This document shows positions 1 through 8,604 of a DNA stretch of 53,002 nt, piece by piece. The position numbers and the translations under genes are program-made. This stretch comes from Bacteroidales bacterium UBA3143. GTDB taxonomy: Bacteria > Bacteroidota > Bacteroidia > Bacteroidales > Dysgonomonadaceae. Where the stretch lies: contig DEZB01000062.1 in assembly GCA_002364735.1 (NCBI GenBank), positions 1 through 53,002 on the forward strand, in the 5' to 3' direction. How positions within the stretch are numbered: the first letter of the stretch is position 1; each line of letters opens with the position of its first letter. The notes under the pieces were generated by a model, which worked only from the letters and a program-made list of their open reading frames with translations, ran no database searches and had not been told where the DNA came from.

Positions 1-633
1 CGTGTCAGGATAAAGTATTTGACACAAATCAATGTGTTCAAACAAATTGCGTAAAGCTGTTTCACCATTCCTTTGAATGAGCTTACAATTGACCTTTCGT
101 CTTTTGGCAATAGACTCATTTCTGTCCAAGAACAGTTGTTTGCAACTTGTGTTCACCTCATAAAGTTCATCAAGGTAGTTTTGAAATCCCAAACGATGAA
201 ATGCAGTTTTCATTTCTACTTCCTTATCAATTCGACGAAAAAACTGATCTAATTTTTCACTAATCGAATCATAATCAAACTTGCGGAGTTTAAGCAAATA
301 GCGGCGAACATTCGGTTTGGCAATTTTAATATCATGGCGATTGTTCTCATAATCGGCTTTCACCAACACATCCATTTGAGCCAAAATGATAGCGGCCAGC
401 TCTACACGCCGTTTTTTTAGTTTATTCAACGTTTCGGTTATGGGATGCGGACCATAAGGAGACTCTAACAATCTCATCAAAGGTTTTAATTGATATAGCA
501 TGTCAAGATTGGCTTGAAGACGTAATGCATCCATATCATTAGTCTCCATTACTTCAATAACTGCATTTATTAGTCCCGACAGCTCAAGCTTTAATACTTT
601 AGAAAGACTGATTCTTTTTACTTGCATTTTCAT
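1..633 (-). CDS. DUF6261 family protein, 3' end cut by window edge
   Basis: An open frame of 211 codons runs from the ATG at 633 to the left edge with no stop, so the C-terminus is missing. The start is at residues MKMQVKRISLSKVLKLEL, and the protein is charged, mostly helical in appearance, and has no signal peptide or membrane segment. It resembles the uncharacterised DUF6261 family, which I know only as a Bacteroidota family of about 240-250 residues; the match is from memory of its general sequence character (for example a SPYGPHPIT segment around residue 77). No function is known. It is divergent from the regulator at 1383 and separated from it by 750 bp, so there is no sign that it belongs to the GlcNAc locus. 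Confidence 0.7.
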   Translation of the reverse strand, partial: MKMQVKRISLSKVLKLELSGLINAVIEVMETNDMDALRLQANLDMLYQLKPLMRLLESPYGPHPITETLNKLKKRRVELAAIILAQMDVLVKADYENNRHDIKIAKPNVRRYLLKLRKFDYDSISEKLDQFFRRIDKEVEMKTAFHRLGFQNYLDELYEVNTSCKQLFLDRNESIAKRRKVNCKLIQRNGETALRNLFEHIDLCQILYPDT

Positions 634-1382
634 GGTATTTGTGTTTAAAAAAAGATTACTTCAAGTGAAAAACAAACCTATTAGGCCAATATGTTGCTTT
701 ATCACCCTTTTGCGAGAGTAAAGATACAAAAAAAATTATTTGTTAAGTCCAATAAGTGACAATTATTATCATTTTATTGTTTTCTGATCCTTTGCTGGAG
801 GTTTTATAATTATATTTTTATAAGCTAATGCTTCAACCCTTCTAATCGTTATCTATTTTAATAATCTATCTATTTACTCAAGGTTGTGGTTTTATATTAT
901 AATATTCTAATTGCAAATGCTTGGTTGAAGTCATAGCGGAGCAAATTCTACCATCTCAACCAGGCTTCAAAGAATAAATTATTGAAATATTTTTCCTCAA
1001 CCAAAGACATCCTATCAAATAAGTAAAATCATTGACTGATTTTCATTTCAGCCTATATAAGAATGTATTAATTGCTCTGATATAAAATGCGGAAGACCAT
1101 AATTTGTGTTTTTGATACTAAAGCTGTTTACAAAGGAGTGATGAATGCGTTTTATGCTCTGATACAATTGGAGAAATACGCTTGAAGTGGTTTTTTGTTA
1201 TGATGAAAGATTCAAAGAAAGGATGAATGAATTGGTGGTTGTAATTCATTCATTTTATATTATAAAAACAGGTTTTTTTGTTTTAAAATGTACATTCAGA
1301 CGAACAATTAAACAAATAGTTGTTATATTTGAGGTAATCAAATAGATAATTTCGTTTTCTGAAAGTAGAATAATCGGCAATT
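634..1382. other. long non-coding divergent spacer
   Basis: This 750-bp gap is very AT-rich and has no convincing reading frame in either direction. It should contain the promoters of the DUF6261 gene and of the AraC-type regulator. A 10-bp inverted repeat with one mismatch lies at 919-928 and 956-965 (GCTTGGTTGA / TCAACCAGGC). Two short similar segments containing TGCTCTGATA lie near 1074 and 1156. I saw no mobile element. Confidence 0.5.
1324..1331 (+). promoter_or_regulatory. candidate Bacteroidota -7 box for the AraC/XylR-like regulator
   Basis: TATATTTG matches the TAnnTTTG -7 consensus known for Bacteroidota sigma-ABfr promoters and lies 52 bp before the ATG at 1383. No clear TTTG -33 box is at the usual distance, so the call rests on the -7 box and its position only. 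Confidence 0.35.
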
Positions 1383-2546
1383 ATGATAAAAATCTTAGTT
1401 TTAATCGATTACTCAAGCGAGTTTAGCAGGCGTTTGATGCGTGGATTGATAAAATACTCTAAAGCAAATGGCCCATGGATATTTTATCGACTACCCTCTT
1501 ATTATAAAACATTGTACGGAAAAGAAGGCATTGTGGAATGGGCAAAGGAGCGAGAGGCTGATGCAATTATCGCATTGTGGGACCATGAAGGTACGAATAG
1601 ATTGCAACAATTAAACATTCCAGTACTGCTGCAAAACTATAAGGAGAGAAGCAGCTTCTACTCTAATATCACAGGCGATTATTACGGTACGGGGGCAATG
1701 GCGGCTAAGTTCTTTATTGAACGTAAGTTTCAGAACTTTGCTTTCTATGGTAGCAAGGGCGTTGTTTGGTCGCGCGAAAGAGCTCATGGCTTTAGAGATA
1801 AAGTCGAAAAAGCTGGTGGAAACTACTACTACTTTGAATCGGAAAATTTACGCAGCGAAGATTGGAGTAAAAGCCACGTAATGCTGGACGAATGGTTGTT
1901 ATCACTTCCAAAACCTGTAGCTATGCTTGCTTGCGATGACAACTTTGCTTTGCAAATATCAGAAATTTGCAAAATGAAAAACATTAAGATCCCAAAAGAT
2001 GTGTCGTTGATGGGAGTAGACAATGACGACCTTATTTGCAATCTGTCTGACCCTCCTATTTCGTCCATCGAACTGGATGTGGAGAAAGGGGGATATGAAG
2101 CTGGAAGGTTGATCCATCAATTAATCAAGAAAGATAAAACAGAACCTTTCAATATAATAATCAATCCCACTCGTATTGAGTTGCGCCAATCTACCGAGAT
2201 ATACAATGTGGAAGATGAATACATTGATACTGTTGTTAAACATTTGATTAACAACTTTGATACCGAAATCAATATTGATGCTCTTTCCGAAATAGTGCCA
2301 CTATCGCGAAGAAATTTGGAAATTAAATTTAAAAAAGAAATGGACACTTCCATCTATCAGTTTATCTTGACACTTAGAATTAACCATTTTGCCAATTTAC
2401 TGTTAACTACCGACCGTTCTCTATTTGACTTAGCGCTTGAATCTGGCTTTAACGACTGCAAAAATATTTCGCGTGTTTTCAAGAAGTTTAAAGGCATCAC
2501 TCCCATTGAATACCGACTACAAATAAAAGAGAATGAGCATAAATAA
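1383..2546 (+). CDS. XylR-type AraC family transcriptional regulator with LacI-like sensor domain
   Basis: This 387-residue cytoplasmic regulator joins an N-terminal periplasmic-binding-protein/LacI-like sugar sensor (about residues 1-275) to a C-terminal AraC double helix-turn-helix (about 285-383). The sensor part shows the usual SLMGVDNDD strand and the ISSIELD segment before the C-terminal domain; the AraC part ends in the typical GFNDCKNISRVFKKFKGITPIEYR-like arrangement (GF, F, G-TP-YR). The same architecture is known from XylR of E. coli, where a sugar binds the LacI-like part. It is the first gene before an MFS transporter, nagA and a nagB-like gene in the same direction, so it probably senses GlcNAc or a GlcNAc derivative and controls the locus; that ligand is inferred from context only. 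Confidence 0.88.
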   Translation: MIKILVLIDYSSEFSRRLMRGLIKYSKANGPWIFYRLPSYYKTLYGKEGIVEWAKEREADAIIALWDHEGTNRLQQLNIPVLLQNYKERSSFYSNITGDYYGTGAMAAKFFIERKFQNFAFYGSKGVVWSRERAHGFRDKVEKAGGNYYYFESENLRSEDWSKSHVMLDEWLLSLPKPVAMLACDDNFALQISEICKMKNIKIPKDVSLMGVDNDDLICNLSDPPISSIELDVEKGGYEAGRLIHQLIKKDKTEPFNIIINPTRIELRQSTEIYNVEDEYIDTVVKHLINNFDTEINIDALSEIVPLSRRNLEIKFKKEMDTSIYQFILTLRINHFANLLLTTDRSLFDLALESGFNDCKNISRVFKKFKGITPIEYRLQIKENEHK

Positions 2547-2601
2547 CGTTATTTGAAGATGCTATTTCGTTATTGGGGTATAAAACGATAATATGTTTTA
2601 A

Positions 2602-2609
2602 TATTTTTG
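2602..2609 (+). promoter_or_regulatory. candidate -7 box for the GlcNAc catabolic operon
   Basis: TATTTTTG fits TAnnTTTG and lies 53 bp before the transporter ATG at 2663, in the only substantial gap (116 bp) between the regulator and the nag genes. The -33 region is not clear. It would start the transcript for the transporter, nagA, nagB and probably the following enzymes. Confidence 0.35.
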
Positions 2610-2662
2610 CCTTTGAGGTAAATAAATAATAAATATAGACCACTTTTATATCAAACTGCACT

Positions 2663-4015
2663 ATGACTAATACTTTGAATACAGGAGGCGTAGCTAACAA
2701 ACGCACACGAACCATTGGTATAGCTATTGTTGCGTCAATGTTCTTCATTTTTGGATTCGTTTCATGGATTAATGCTACTTTAATACCCTACTTTAAAATA
2801 GCAATGGAACTTACCAATTTTCAATCCTACTTAGTAGCATTTGCCTTCTACATTGCTTATTTTGTTATGGCAATTCCTTCAGGCATAATTTTAAAACGTG
2901 TAGGGTTTAAAAAAGGAATAATGTATGGGTTTATGATGTTAGCATTGGGTGCATTTATGTTTGTTCCAGCTGCTTACGTTCGGGAATATCCCATATTTCT
3001 CGTCGGCTTGTTTTTTATAGGCACAGGACTGGCCATACTTCAAACTGCTGCAAACCCTTATATTACAGTTGTTGGACCCATTGAAAGTGCAGCACAACGC
3101 ATGAGTATAATGGGCATTTGTAATAAAGGTGCAGGAATTATTGCTCCATTAATATTTGCGGCCGTTATACTTAAGAGTTCAGATAGCGATCTGTTTGATC
3201 TTATTGAATCGGGCACATTACTTGAAATGGAGAAAAACATAATTTTAGATGACCTTATTAGACGAGTAATGGTGCCATACGCAGTATTAGGCGTCTTTTT
3301 AGCTATTATGGGTATCGCAATTCGTTATTCAGTACTACCCGAAATAGATTTTGATGAAGAGGATGATACAGCTATAGAGACAACTGGTTCACATCACATA
3401 CAAAGAAAGAGTCTTTTAGATTTTCCTTATCTAATATTGGGTGCCGTTGCAATCTTCCTTCACGTGGGAACACAAGTAGTTGCTATAGATACCATTATTA
3501 ATTATGCGAAAGAATTTGACTTGAACCTGATTGATGCTAAGTTTTTCCCATCCTACACACTCACAATGACTATTATTGGATATATAATGGGGATTATACT
3601 AATACCCAAATATGTTTCACAAAAAAATGCTCTTATCTTTTGTACCAGTCTCGGGCTTTTACTCTCTTTTGGTGTATTGTTTGGCGATTGGGAAGTTACA
3701 CTTTTCGGACAAAAAGCAAATGCATCTATTTATTTCTTAGCCTCCATTGGCTTACCTAACGCATTAATATATGCGGGCATTTGGCCATTGTCTATTCACA
3801 ATTTAGGCAGATTCACCAACACTGGCTCTTCGCTTTTGATAATGGGACTATCTGGGAATGCAATACTACCACTCATATACGGTGCATTAGCTGATGAGCA
3901 CGGTCTTAGAGCAGGGTATTGGGTGCTAATTCCTTGCTTCTTGTATTTAATATGGTTTGCGATATACGGACACAAAATCAATTATTGGAGAAAACCTAAA
4001 ACAATAAAACTATGA
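2663..4015 (+). CDS. MFS sugar transporter of the FucP / NagP type
   Basis: A 450-residue inner-membrane protein with about 12 hydrophobic segments. The N-terminal FGFVSWINATLIPYFK segment and the following FAFYIAYFVMAIPSGIIL-like helix are typical of the fucose:H+ symporter (FHS/FucP) branch of the major facilitator superfamily, which in Bacteroidota includes glucose/galactose and GlcNAc (NagP) permeases. The stop codon overlaps the start of nagA (ATGA at 4012-4015), so the two are translationally coupled and GlcNAc is the most likely substrate. The specificity is an inference from this coupling; galactose or glucose cannot be ruled out from sequence alone. Confidence 0.85.
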   Translation: MTNTLNTGGVANKRTRTIGIAIVASMFFIFGFVSWINATLIPYFKIAMELTNFQSYLVAFAFYIAYFVMAIPSGIILKRVGFKKGIMYGFMMLALGAFMFVPAAYVREYPIFLVGLFFIGTGLAILQTAANPYITVVGPIESAAQRMSIMGICNKGAGIIAPLIFAAVILKSSDSDLFDLIESGTLLEMEKNIILDDLIRRVMVPYAVLGVFLAIMGIAIRYSVLPEIDFDEEDDTAIETTGSHHIQRKSLLDFPYLILGAVAIFLHVGTQVVAIDTIINYAKEFDLNLIDAKFFPSYTLTMTIIGYIMGIILIPKYVSQKNALIFCTSLGLLLSFGVLFGDWEVTLFGQKANASIYFLASIGLPNALIYAGIWPLSIHNLGRFTNTGSSLLIMGLSGNAILPLIYGALADEHGLRAGYWVLIPCFLYLIWFAIYGHKINYWRKPKTIKL

Positions 4016-5202
4016 ACAACAGACTGATAATAATAAATAGTAAAATAATTTTCCCTGATATCATAATGGAAGACGCAGCCTTGATATGCGAAAACGGGAG
4101 AATAATGAAAGTGAAATCGACAGCTGAAGTAGAGATAAAAAGCTCTGACACAGTTATTGATGCAAAACACAACTACTTAGCACCAGGGTTTATAGATATA
4201 CATACACATGGTGGCGGAGGCCACGACTTTATGGATGCAACGGTTGAAGCATACTTGGGCGCAGCCGAAACGCATGCCAAATTTGGAACAACTGCCTTGC
4301 TACCTACAACACTAACAAGCACAACCGATGAGTTGATTAAAACTTTTGCCGTTTACAAACAAGCTGTAAAAGAAAATACAAAAGGTGCAAGGTTTCTTGG
4401 ATTGCATTTGGAAGGACCTTACTTTTCGTATAACCAGCGTGGAGCGCAAGATCCTAAATATTTGCGTGATCCAAAGCCTGAAGAGTACAACATGATTTTG
4501 GAAGCCTCAGACGATATAGTACGCTGGAGTCTTGCTCCCGAGTTGGATGGTGCTTTGGAGTTTGCCAAGGTATTGAAAGAAAAAAACATTTTGGCCTCAA
4601 TTGCTCATAGCGATGCCATATACGAAGAAGTGGAAGAGGCTTTTGAAGCAGGCTTTACACACATAACGCATTTATATTCAGGAATGTCCACGATCACACG
4701 TCGTAATGCATTTCGTTATGCGGGTATTGTGGAGGCTGCATACCTCATTGATGATATGACTGTAGAGATAATTGCTGACGGAGTGCATCTGCCGAAATCA
4801 TTACTGCAATTTGTTTATAAGTTTAAAGGCACTGAAAACATAGCACTTTGCACCGACTCGATGCGAGGAGCAGGAATGCCCGATGGTGAATCCATTTTGG
4901 GTAGTCTTGACAAGGGACAGAAAGTAATCATTGAAGATGGCGTAGCCAAACTTCTGGATAGAACGGCGTTTGCGGGTAGTGTTGCCACAACTGATCGATT
5001 GGTTCGCACCATGATTGATGTAGCTGGTGTTTCATTGCTTGAAAGCATAAAGATGATGACATTGACTCCGGCTCGAATTATGAAAATAGATGATAAAAAA
5101 GGGTCTATTGAGGTAGGAAAAGATGCTGACTTAGTAATTTTTGATGAGAATATAAACATTTTATACACACTAATAGATGGAAAAGTTATACACACGAAAT
5201 GA
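4012..5202 (+). CDS. nagA: N-acetylglucosamine-6-phosphate deacetylase
   Basis: This 396-residue cytoplasmic amidohydrolase converts GlcNAc-6-phosphate to glucosamine-6-phosphate and acetate. The metal-binding HxH is at residues 64 and 66 in an APGFIDIHTHGGGG context; the LGLHLEGPYF segment carries the metal-ligand glutamate of the family; later histidines occur in IAHSDA and ITHLYSGM; and the catalytic aspartate lies in LCTDSMRGAG. Length is normal for NagA (about 380-400). The start ATG overlaps the stop of the transporter gene, and the nagB-like gene follows 19 bp after its stop. Small differences from the E. coli motifs (HLYSGM for HLFNAM) are common outside proteobacteria, so I am confident of the family and fairly confident of the reaction. 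Confidence 0.93.
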   Translation: MNNRLIIINSKIIFPDIIMEDAALICENGRIMKVKSTAEVEIKSSDTVIDAKHNYLAPGFIDIHTHGGGGHDFMDATVEAYLGAAETHAKFGTTALLPTTLTSTTDELIKTFAVYKQAVKENTKGARFLGLHLEGPYFSYNQRGAQDPKYLRDPKPEEYNMILEASDDIVRWSLAPELDGALEFAKVLKEKNILASIAHSDAIYEEVEEAFEAGFTHITHLYSGMSTITRRNAFRYAGIVEAAYLIDDMTVEIIADGVHLPKSLLQFVYKFKGTENIALCTDSMRGAGMPDGESILGSLDKGQKVIIEDGVAKLLDRTAFAGSVATTDRLVRTMIDVAGVSLLESIKMMTLTPARIMKIDDKKGSIEVGKDADLVIFDENINILYTLIDGKVIHTK

Positions 5203-5221
5203 GGAGAACGTAAAGACTTTT

Positions 5222-5974
5222 ATGAAAGAAAAGTTGACCGTTAAAATTTTCCCAACACGCGATGAAATGGGAACAGAGGCTGCACTAAATGTGGCAAGTA
5301 AAATAAACGAACTACTGCAAAGCAAAGATGAAATAAATATGATTTTTGCAGCGGCTCCCTCTCAACAAGATTTTATGCAACAATTGACAACAGATGAGTC
5401 AATTGATTGGGGTCGCATCAATGCTTTTCATATGGATGAATACATTGGACTTGAAGAAGATGCATCGCAAGCATTTGGTAACTTTCTGAAAGAACGTCTT
5501 TTCAGCAAAGCCCCTTTCAAGAGTATTCACTACATAAACAAACAAGCTGCCGATCCACAAAAAGAATGTGAACGCTATGCTGAGCTACTTGAAAAATATC
5601 CAGTTGATATTGTTTGTTTGGGAATTGGCGAAAATGGACACATCGCTTTCAATGATCCGCATGTAGCCGATTTCAACGATCCAGAAATGGTGAAAGTAGT
5701 AGATTTGGATATGGCATGCAGAACGCAACAAGTGAACGAAGGTTGCTTCCTTCAACTAAACTTAGTCCCAACACAAGCTATCACTGTTACCATACCAGCA
5801 CTAATGAAAGCAGAATATATGTTTTGCATGGTGCCAGCCGCAAACAAAGCTGAGGCAGTTTACCGAACACTCAATGGAGAGATTGATGAAGAGTGTCCTG
5901 CCACTATATTGAGAACAAAAGATAAAGCAATACTTTATCTTGATAAAGCAAGCGCATCAAAATTGAAAGATTAA
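5222..5974 (+). CDS. nagB: glucosamine-6-phosphate deaminase (NagB-like)
   Basis: A 250-residue member of the NagB/6-phosphogluconolactonase superfamily. It should convert glucosamine-6-phosphate to fructose-6-phosphate and ammonia, the step after NagA. I chose the ATG at 5222 over the in-frame one at 5177: it avoids a 26-bp overlap with nagA, has a GAGGAG ribosome site at 5201-5206, and puts the catalytic aspartate at residue 72, the E. coli number (FHMDEYIG). The active-site loop reads GIGENGHIAFNDP (residues 134-146): the histidine (140) is kept, but the positions of E. coli Asp141 and Glu148 are Asn138 and Asp145. This variant may still be a deaminase or may use a related amino-sugar phosphate; context strongly favours GlcN-6-P. 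Confidence 0.85.
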   Translation: MKEKLTVKIFPTRDEMGTEAALNVASKINELLQSKDEINMIFAAAPSQQDFMQQLTTDESIDWGRINAFHMDEYIGLEEDASQAFGNFLKERLFSKAPFKSIHYINKQAADPQKECERYAELLEKYPVDIVCLGIGENGHIAFNDPHVADFNDPEMVKVVDLDMACRTQQVNEGCFLQLNLVPTQAITVTIPALMKAEYMFCMVPAANKAEAVYRTLNGEIDEECPATILRTKDKAILYLDKASASKLKD

Positions 5975-5980
5975 TTATAA

Positions 5981-7552
5981 ATGATTACAAAGAATATACT
6001 TAAGTTGATATTGATTTTTGGAAGCTTTTTCTTCCTTTCATCAAGTCTTTTTTCAAGCAATAAAATAACTAACAATTCAGAGGATTTTGCAGTTAAGGCT
6101 TTTCATGTTGATTTGAGAACTGAAGTGATGACTCTTACTGCATTGAAAGATTTAGCAAAGCAGCTATCTGAAATAGGTGTCAATACAATGGTTATGGAAT
6201 GGGAAGGAACTTACCCATATGATAAACATGCAACACTTAGCAACAAATATGCTTATTTAAGAGAAGATATACAATCGTTTGTTAGCTATTGTAGTAGTTT
6301 GGGGATAGATGTTATTCCCTTGCAAAATTGTTTTGGACACGTTGAGTATATTCTGCGTCACGATAGGTATAGTGCAATAAGAGAAGACAACAAAGAGATA
6401 TCTCAAGTTTGCCCTATGAAGGAAGAGGAGGCTAAAGCTATTTTCACTGAGATTTTCACTGAGATGGCAGCATTGCATCCTTCAAAATATTTTCATATTG
6501 GTGGCGATGAAACCTATTTGTTAGGATCTTGCCCTTTGTGCTCGGCAAAAGCTGAAGCGGAGGGTAAATCAAAATTGTTTGTGGATTACGTTAAAGTAAT
6601 GTGTGATATAGTTACATCATTGGGCAAAACGCCTGTGCTATGGGCAGATATATTATTGAAGTATCCAGAGTCTGCTGATCAACTTCCAAAAGATGCGATT
6701 TTTATTGATTGGAATTATGGTTGGAAAAGAGATAGATTTGGCGATACTGAAAGACTTATTGATTTGGGCATACCCATGTGGGGTGCACCTGCCATCAGAA
6801 GCCATCCCGATAATATTTATATAACGCAGTGGGAAAAACACTTTGATAACATTAGCACCTTTATTCCTGATTGTAGAAAAGCAGGATATAATGGAATCAT
6901 TATGACTTCATGGTCAACATCTGGCACGTATGGCTTTAGCTACGATACAAACTGGGAGGTTATTAGCATGTTTCCCATCAGATATGTATATCCATTAAGT
7001 GGATTTAATATCCTCATTGCAGCTTATGGTGAGGCATTGAATAACCCAAGTCCACTTGATACTCATAGTTTTATTGTAGGATATGCACAAAAACAGTTTG
7101 GATTGTCAGAAACAGAAAGTGAAGAGTTTTATCAAATAATGATAACTCCTCAAAATGCTGTTAGACGGGGTAAAGATACAGAGAAGAAAAGTGTACTGAC
7201 TTTGAAGAATGAGATGACTGAGTTGAAAAACAAATTAAGAGCATTGCAACCCAAATCTCATCATAAAGAATTTGAGCACTTTGTGTTAATGTTAGACTTA
7301 CGTCATCAATATTTGACATTTAAGGAAATAGAAGCTCGCTATCAATCAAATGACTTTGAGAGAAGCAAAGCAATCACATTAGTAAAAGAGCTTGAAGATT
7401 TGAGAATTACTGCATTGATAAATGACAGACGCTTTATTGATTTAAATAAAAATTATTTGCATGACGAGGAATTAGTAGAAATCAATCGCGTGCGTAACGA
7501 AAAGTTTTACAACTTATATAATACAATTGAGAATATCTCAAAACAACAATAA
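5981..7552 (+). CDS. secreted GH20-type beta-N-acetylhexosaminidase (HexD-like)
   Basis: A 523-residue protein with a signal peptide (hydrophobic residues 8-25), so it acts in the periplasm or outside. It has a GH20 catalytic barrel: HIGGDE at residues 172-177 supplies the Asp176-Glu177 pair that in GH20 drives substrate-assisted cleavage of terminal beta-GlcNAc or beta-GalNAc, and a WADILL segment and DWNYGW segment follow as expected for the substrate-binding tryptophans. It lacks the N-terminal domain of classical GH20 enzymes and has a helical C-terminal extension (about 395-523), which is closer to the hexosaminidase D subgroup. It starts 6 bp after the nagB-like gene, in the same operon, and would release GlcNAc for the MFS transporter. 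Confidence 0.82.
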   Translation: MITKNILKLILIFGSFFFLSSSLFSSNKITNNSEDFAVKAFHVDLRTEVMTLTALKDLAKQLSEIGVNTMVMEWEGTYPYDKHATLSNKYAYLREDIQSFVSYCSSLGIDVIPLQNCFGHVEYILRHDRYSAIREDNKEISQVCPMKEEEAKAIFTEIFTEMAALHPSKYFHIGGDETYLLGSCPLCSAKAEAEGKSKLFVDYVKVMCDIVTSLGKTPVLWADILLKYPESADQLPKDAIFIDWNYGWKRDRFGDTERLIDLGIPMWGAPAIRSHPDNIYITQWEKHFDNISTFIPDCRKAGYNGIIMTSWSTSGTYGFSYDTNWEVISMFPIRYVYPLSGFNILIAAYGEALNNPSPLDTHSFIVGYAQKQFGLSETESEEFYQIMITPQNAVRRGKDTEKKSVLTLKNEMTELKNKLRALQPKSHHKEFEHFVLMLDLRHQYLTFKEIEARYQSNDFERSKAITLVKELEDLRITALINDRRFIDLNKNYLHDEELVEINRVRNEKFYNLYNTIENISKQQ

Positions 7553-7564
7553 TATTATAAAAAC

Positions 7565-8572
7565 ATGAAAGCAAAGAAAATAATAGTGGTCTTATTTTTC
7601 CTTTTCATTGGACTATACTCCTCATTACAAGCACAAATGAAAGTAGGAATTATTGGTTTGGACACTTCGCATGCGACAGCTTTTACTAAGCTATTGAACA
7701 GTGAAGACAAAAAAGCAGAATACAATGGTTTTAAAATTGTAACTGCATATCCTTATGGTTCAAAAACAATAGAATCGAGCTACAAAAGAATACCAGGCTA
7801 TATTGAAGAAGTGGAAAAATATGGCGTAGAAATTGTTAGTTCAATTGCCGAACTATTGACAAAGGTAGATTGCGTAATGTTGGAAACGAATGATGGTAAT
7901 TTGCATTTAGAGCAAGCGAATGAAGTGATGAAAGCAGGGAAAATTGTTTTTATCGATAAACCAATTGGCGCAAATTTGGCTCAAGCGATTGCTATCTTTG
8001 AATTAAGTAAAAAGTACAACGTACCTATCTTTACGGCTTCAGCACTTCGCTTTACCGAACAAAGCCTTAAACTACGGAATGGTGAATTGGGAGAAGTATT
8101 TGGTGCTGATTGCTACTCACCTGCAAATATAGAACCTTCGCATTCATCAGACCTGACTTGGTACGGCGTACACGGTGTAGAAACACTATTCACGGTAATG
8201 GGAACTGGATGCAAGTCTGTAAGTCGCATGTCTGCTGAAAACACAGATGTAGTAGTTGGCTTATGGGACGATGGAAGAATTGGAACATTTCGTGGTCTTA
8301 GAACTCCAAAATCTGGATATGGCGGTACTGCTTTCACTTCAAAAGGTGCGGTACCTGTAGGTGGATATGATGGCTACGGATTTTTATTGGATGAGATATT
8401 GAAGTTCTTTAAAACACGTGTATCCCCTGTTTCAGAAAAAGAGACACTTGAGATATTTACTTTCATGGAAGCTTCTATTGAAAGTAAACGCTATAGCTCC
8501 AAAACTATATCGATGGAGTCAACATTAAAAAAAGGACAAAAGGAAGCTGCGAAACTGATAAAAAAACTTTGA
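7565..8572 (+). CDS. exported Gfo/Idh/MocA family oxidoreductase
   Basis: A 335-residue protein with an N-terminal signal peptide (about 1-23, ending LQAQ) and a Gfo/Idh/MocA NAD(P)-binding domain. After the signal comes KVGIIGLDTSHA, a variant Rossmann loop, and near residue 130 the family lysine motif as DKPIG (usual form EKP). The C-terminal substrate domain has the expected alpha/beta character. Such exported family members in glycan loci often carry a tightly bound NAD+ and act as glycosidases or epimerases (GH109-like chemistry), but the precise reaction here is unknown. It sits 12 bp after the hexosaminidase and 32 bp before the sulfatase, so it probably acts on the same amino-sugar glycan. 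Confidence 0.78.
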   Translation: MKAKKIIVVLFFLFIGLYSSLQAQMKVGIIGLDTSHATAFTKLLNSEDKKAEYNGFKIVTAYPYGSKTIESSYKRIPGYIEEVEKYGVEIVSSIAELLTKVDCVMLETNDGNLHLEQANEVMKAGKIVFIDKPIGANLAQAIAIFELSKKYNVPIFTASALRFTEQSLKLRNGELGEVFGADCYSPANIEPSHSSDLTWYGVHGVETLFTVMGTGCKSVSRMSAENTDVVVGLWDDGRIGTFRGLRTPKSGYGGTAFTSKGAVPVGGYDGYGFLLDEILKFFKTRVSPVSEKETLEIFTFMEASIESKRYSSKTISMESTLKKGQKEAAKLIKKL

Positions 8573-8604
8573 GATAAAACAATCTCAACAAATAAATTCT
8601 AATA

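Noticed and set aside
919..965. Inverted repeat in the left spacer as a possible terminator or mobile element end
   Set aside because: Ten bp with one mismatch, a 27-base loop and no T-run or target duplication; it could easily be chance in AT-rich DNA.
4815..5195. 126-codon open frame on the - strand across nagA
   Set aside because: It lies fully inside nagA, which has all family motifs; the antisense product has no recognisable features and is a coding shadow.
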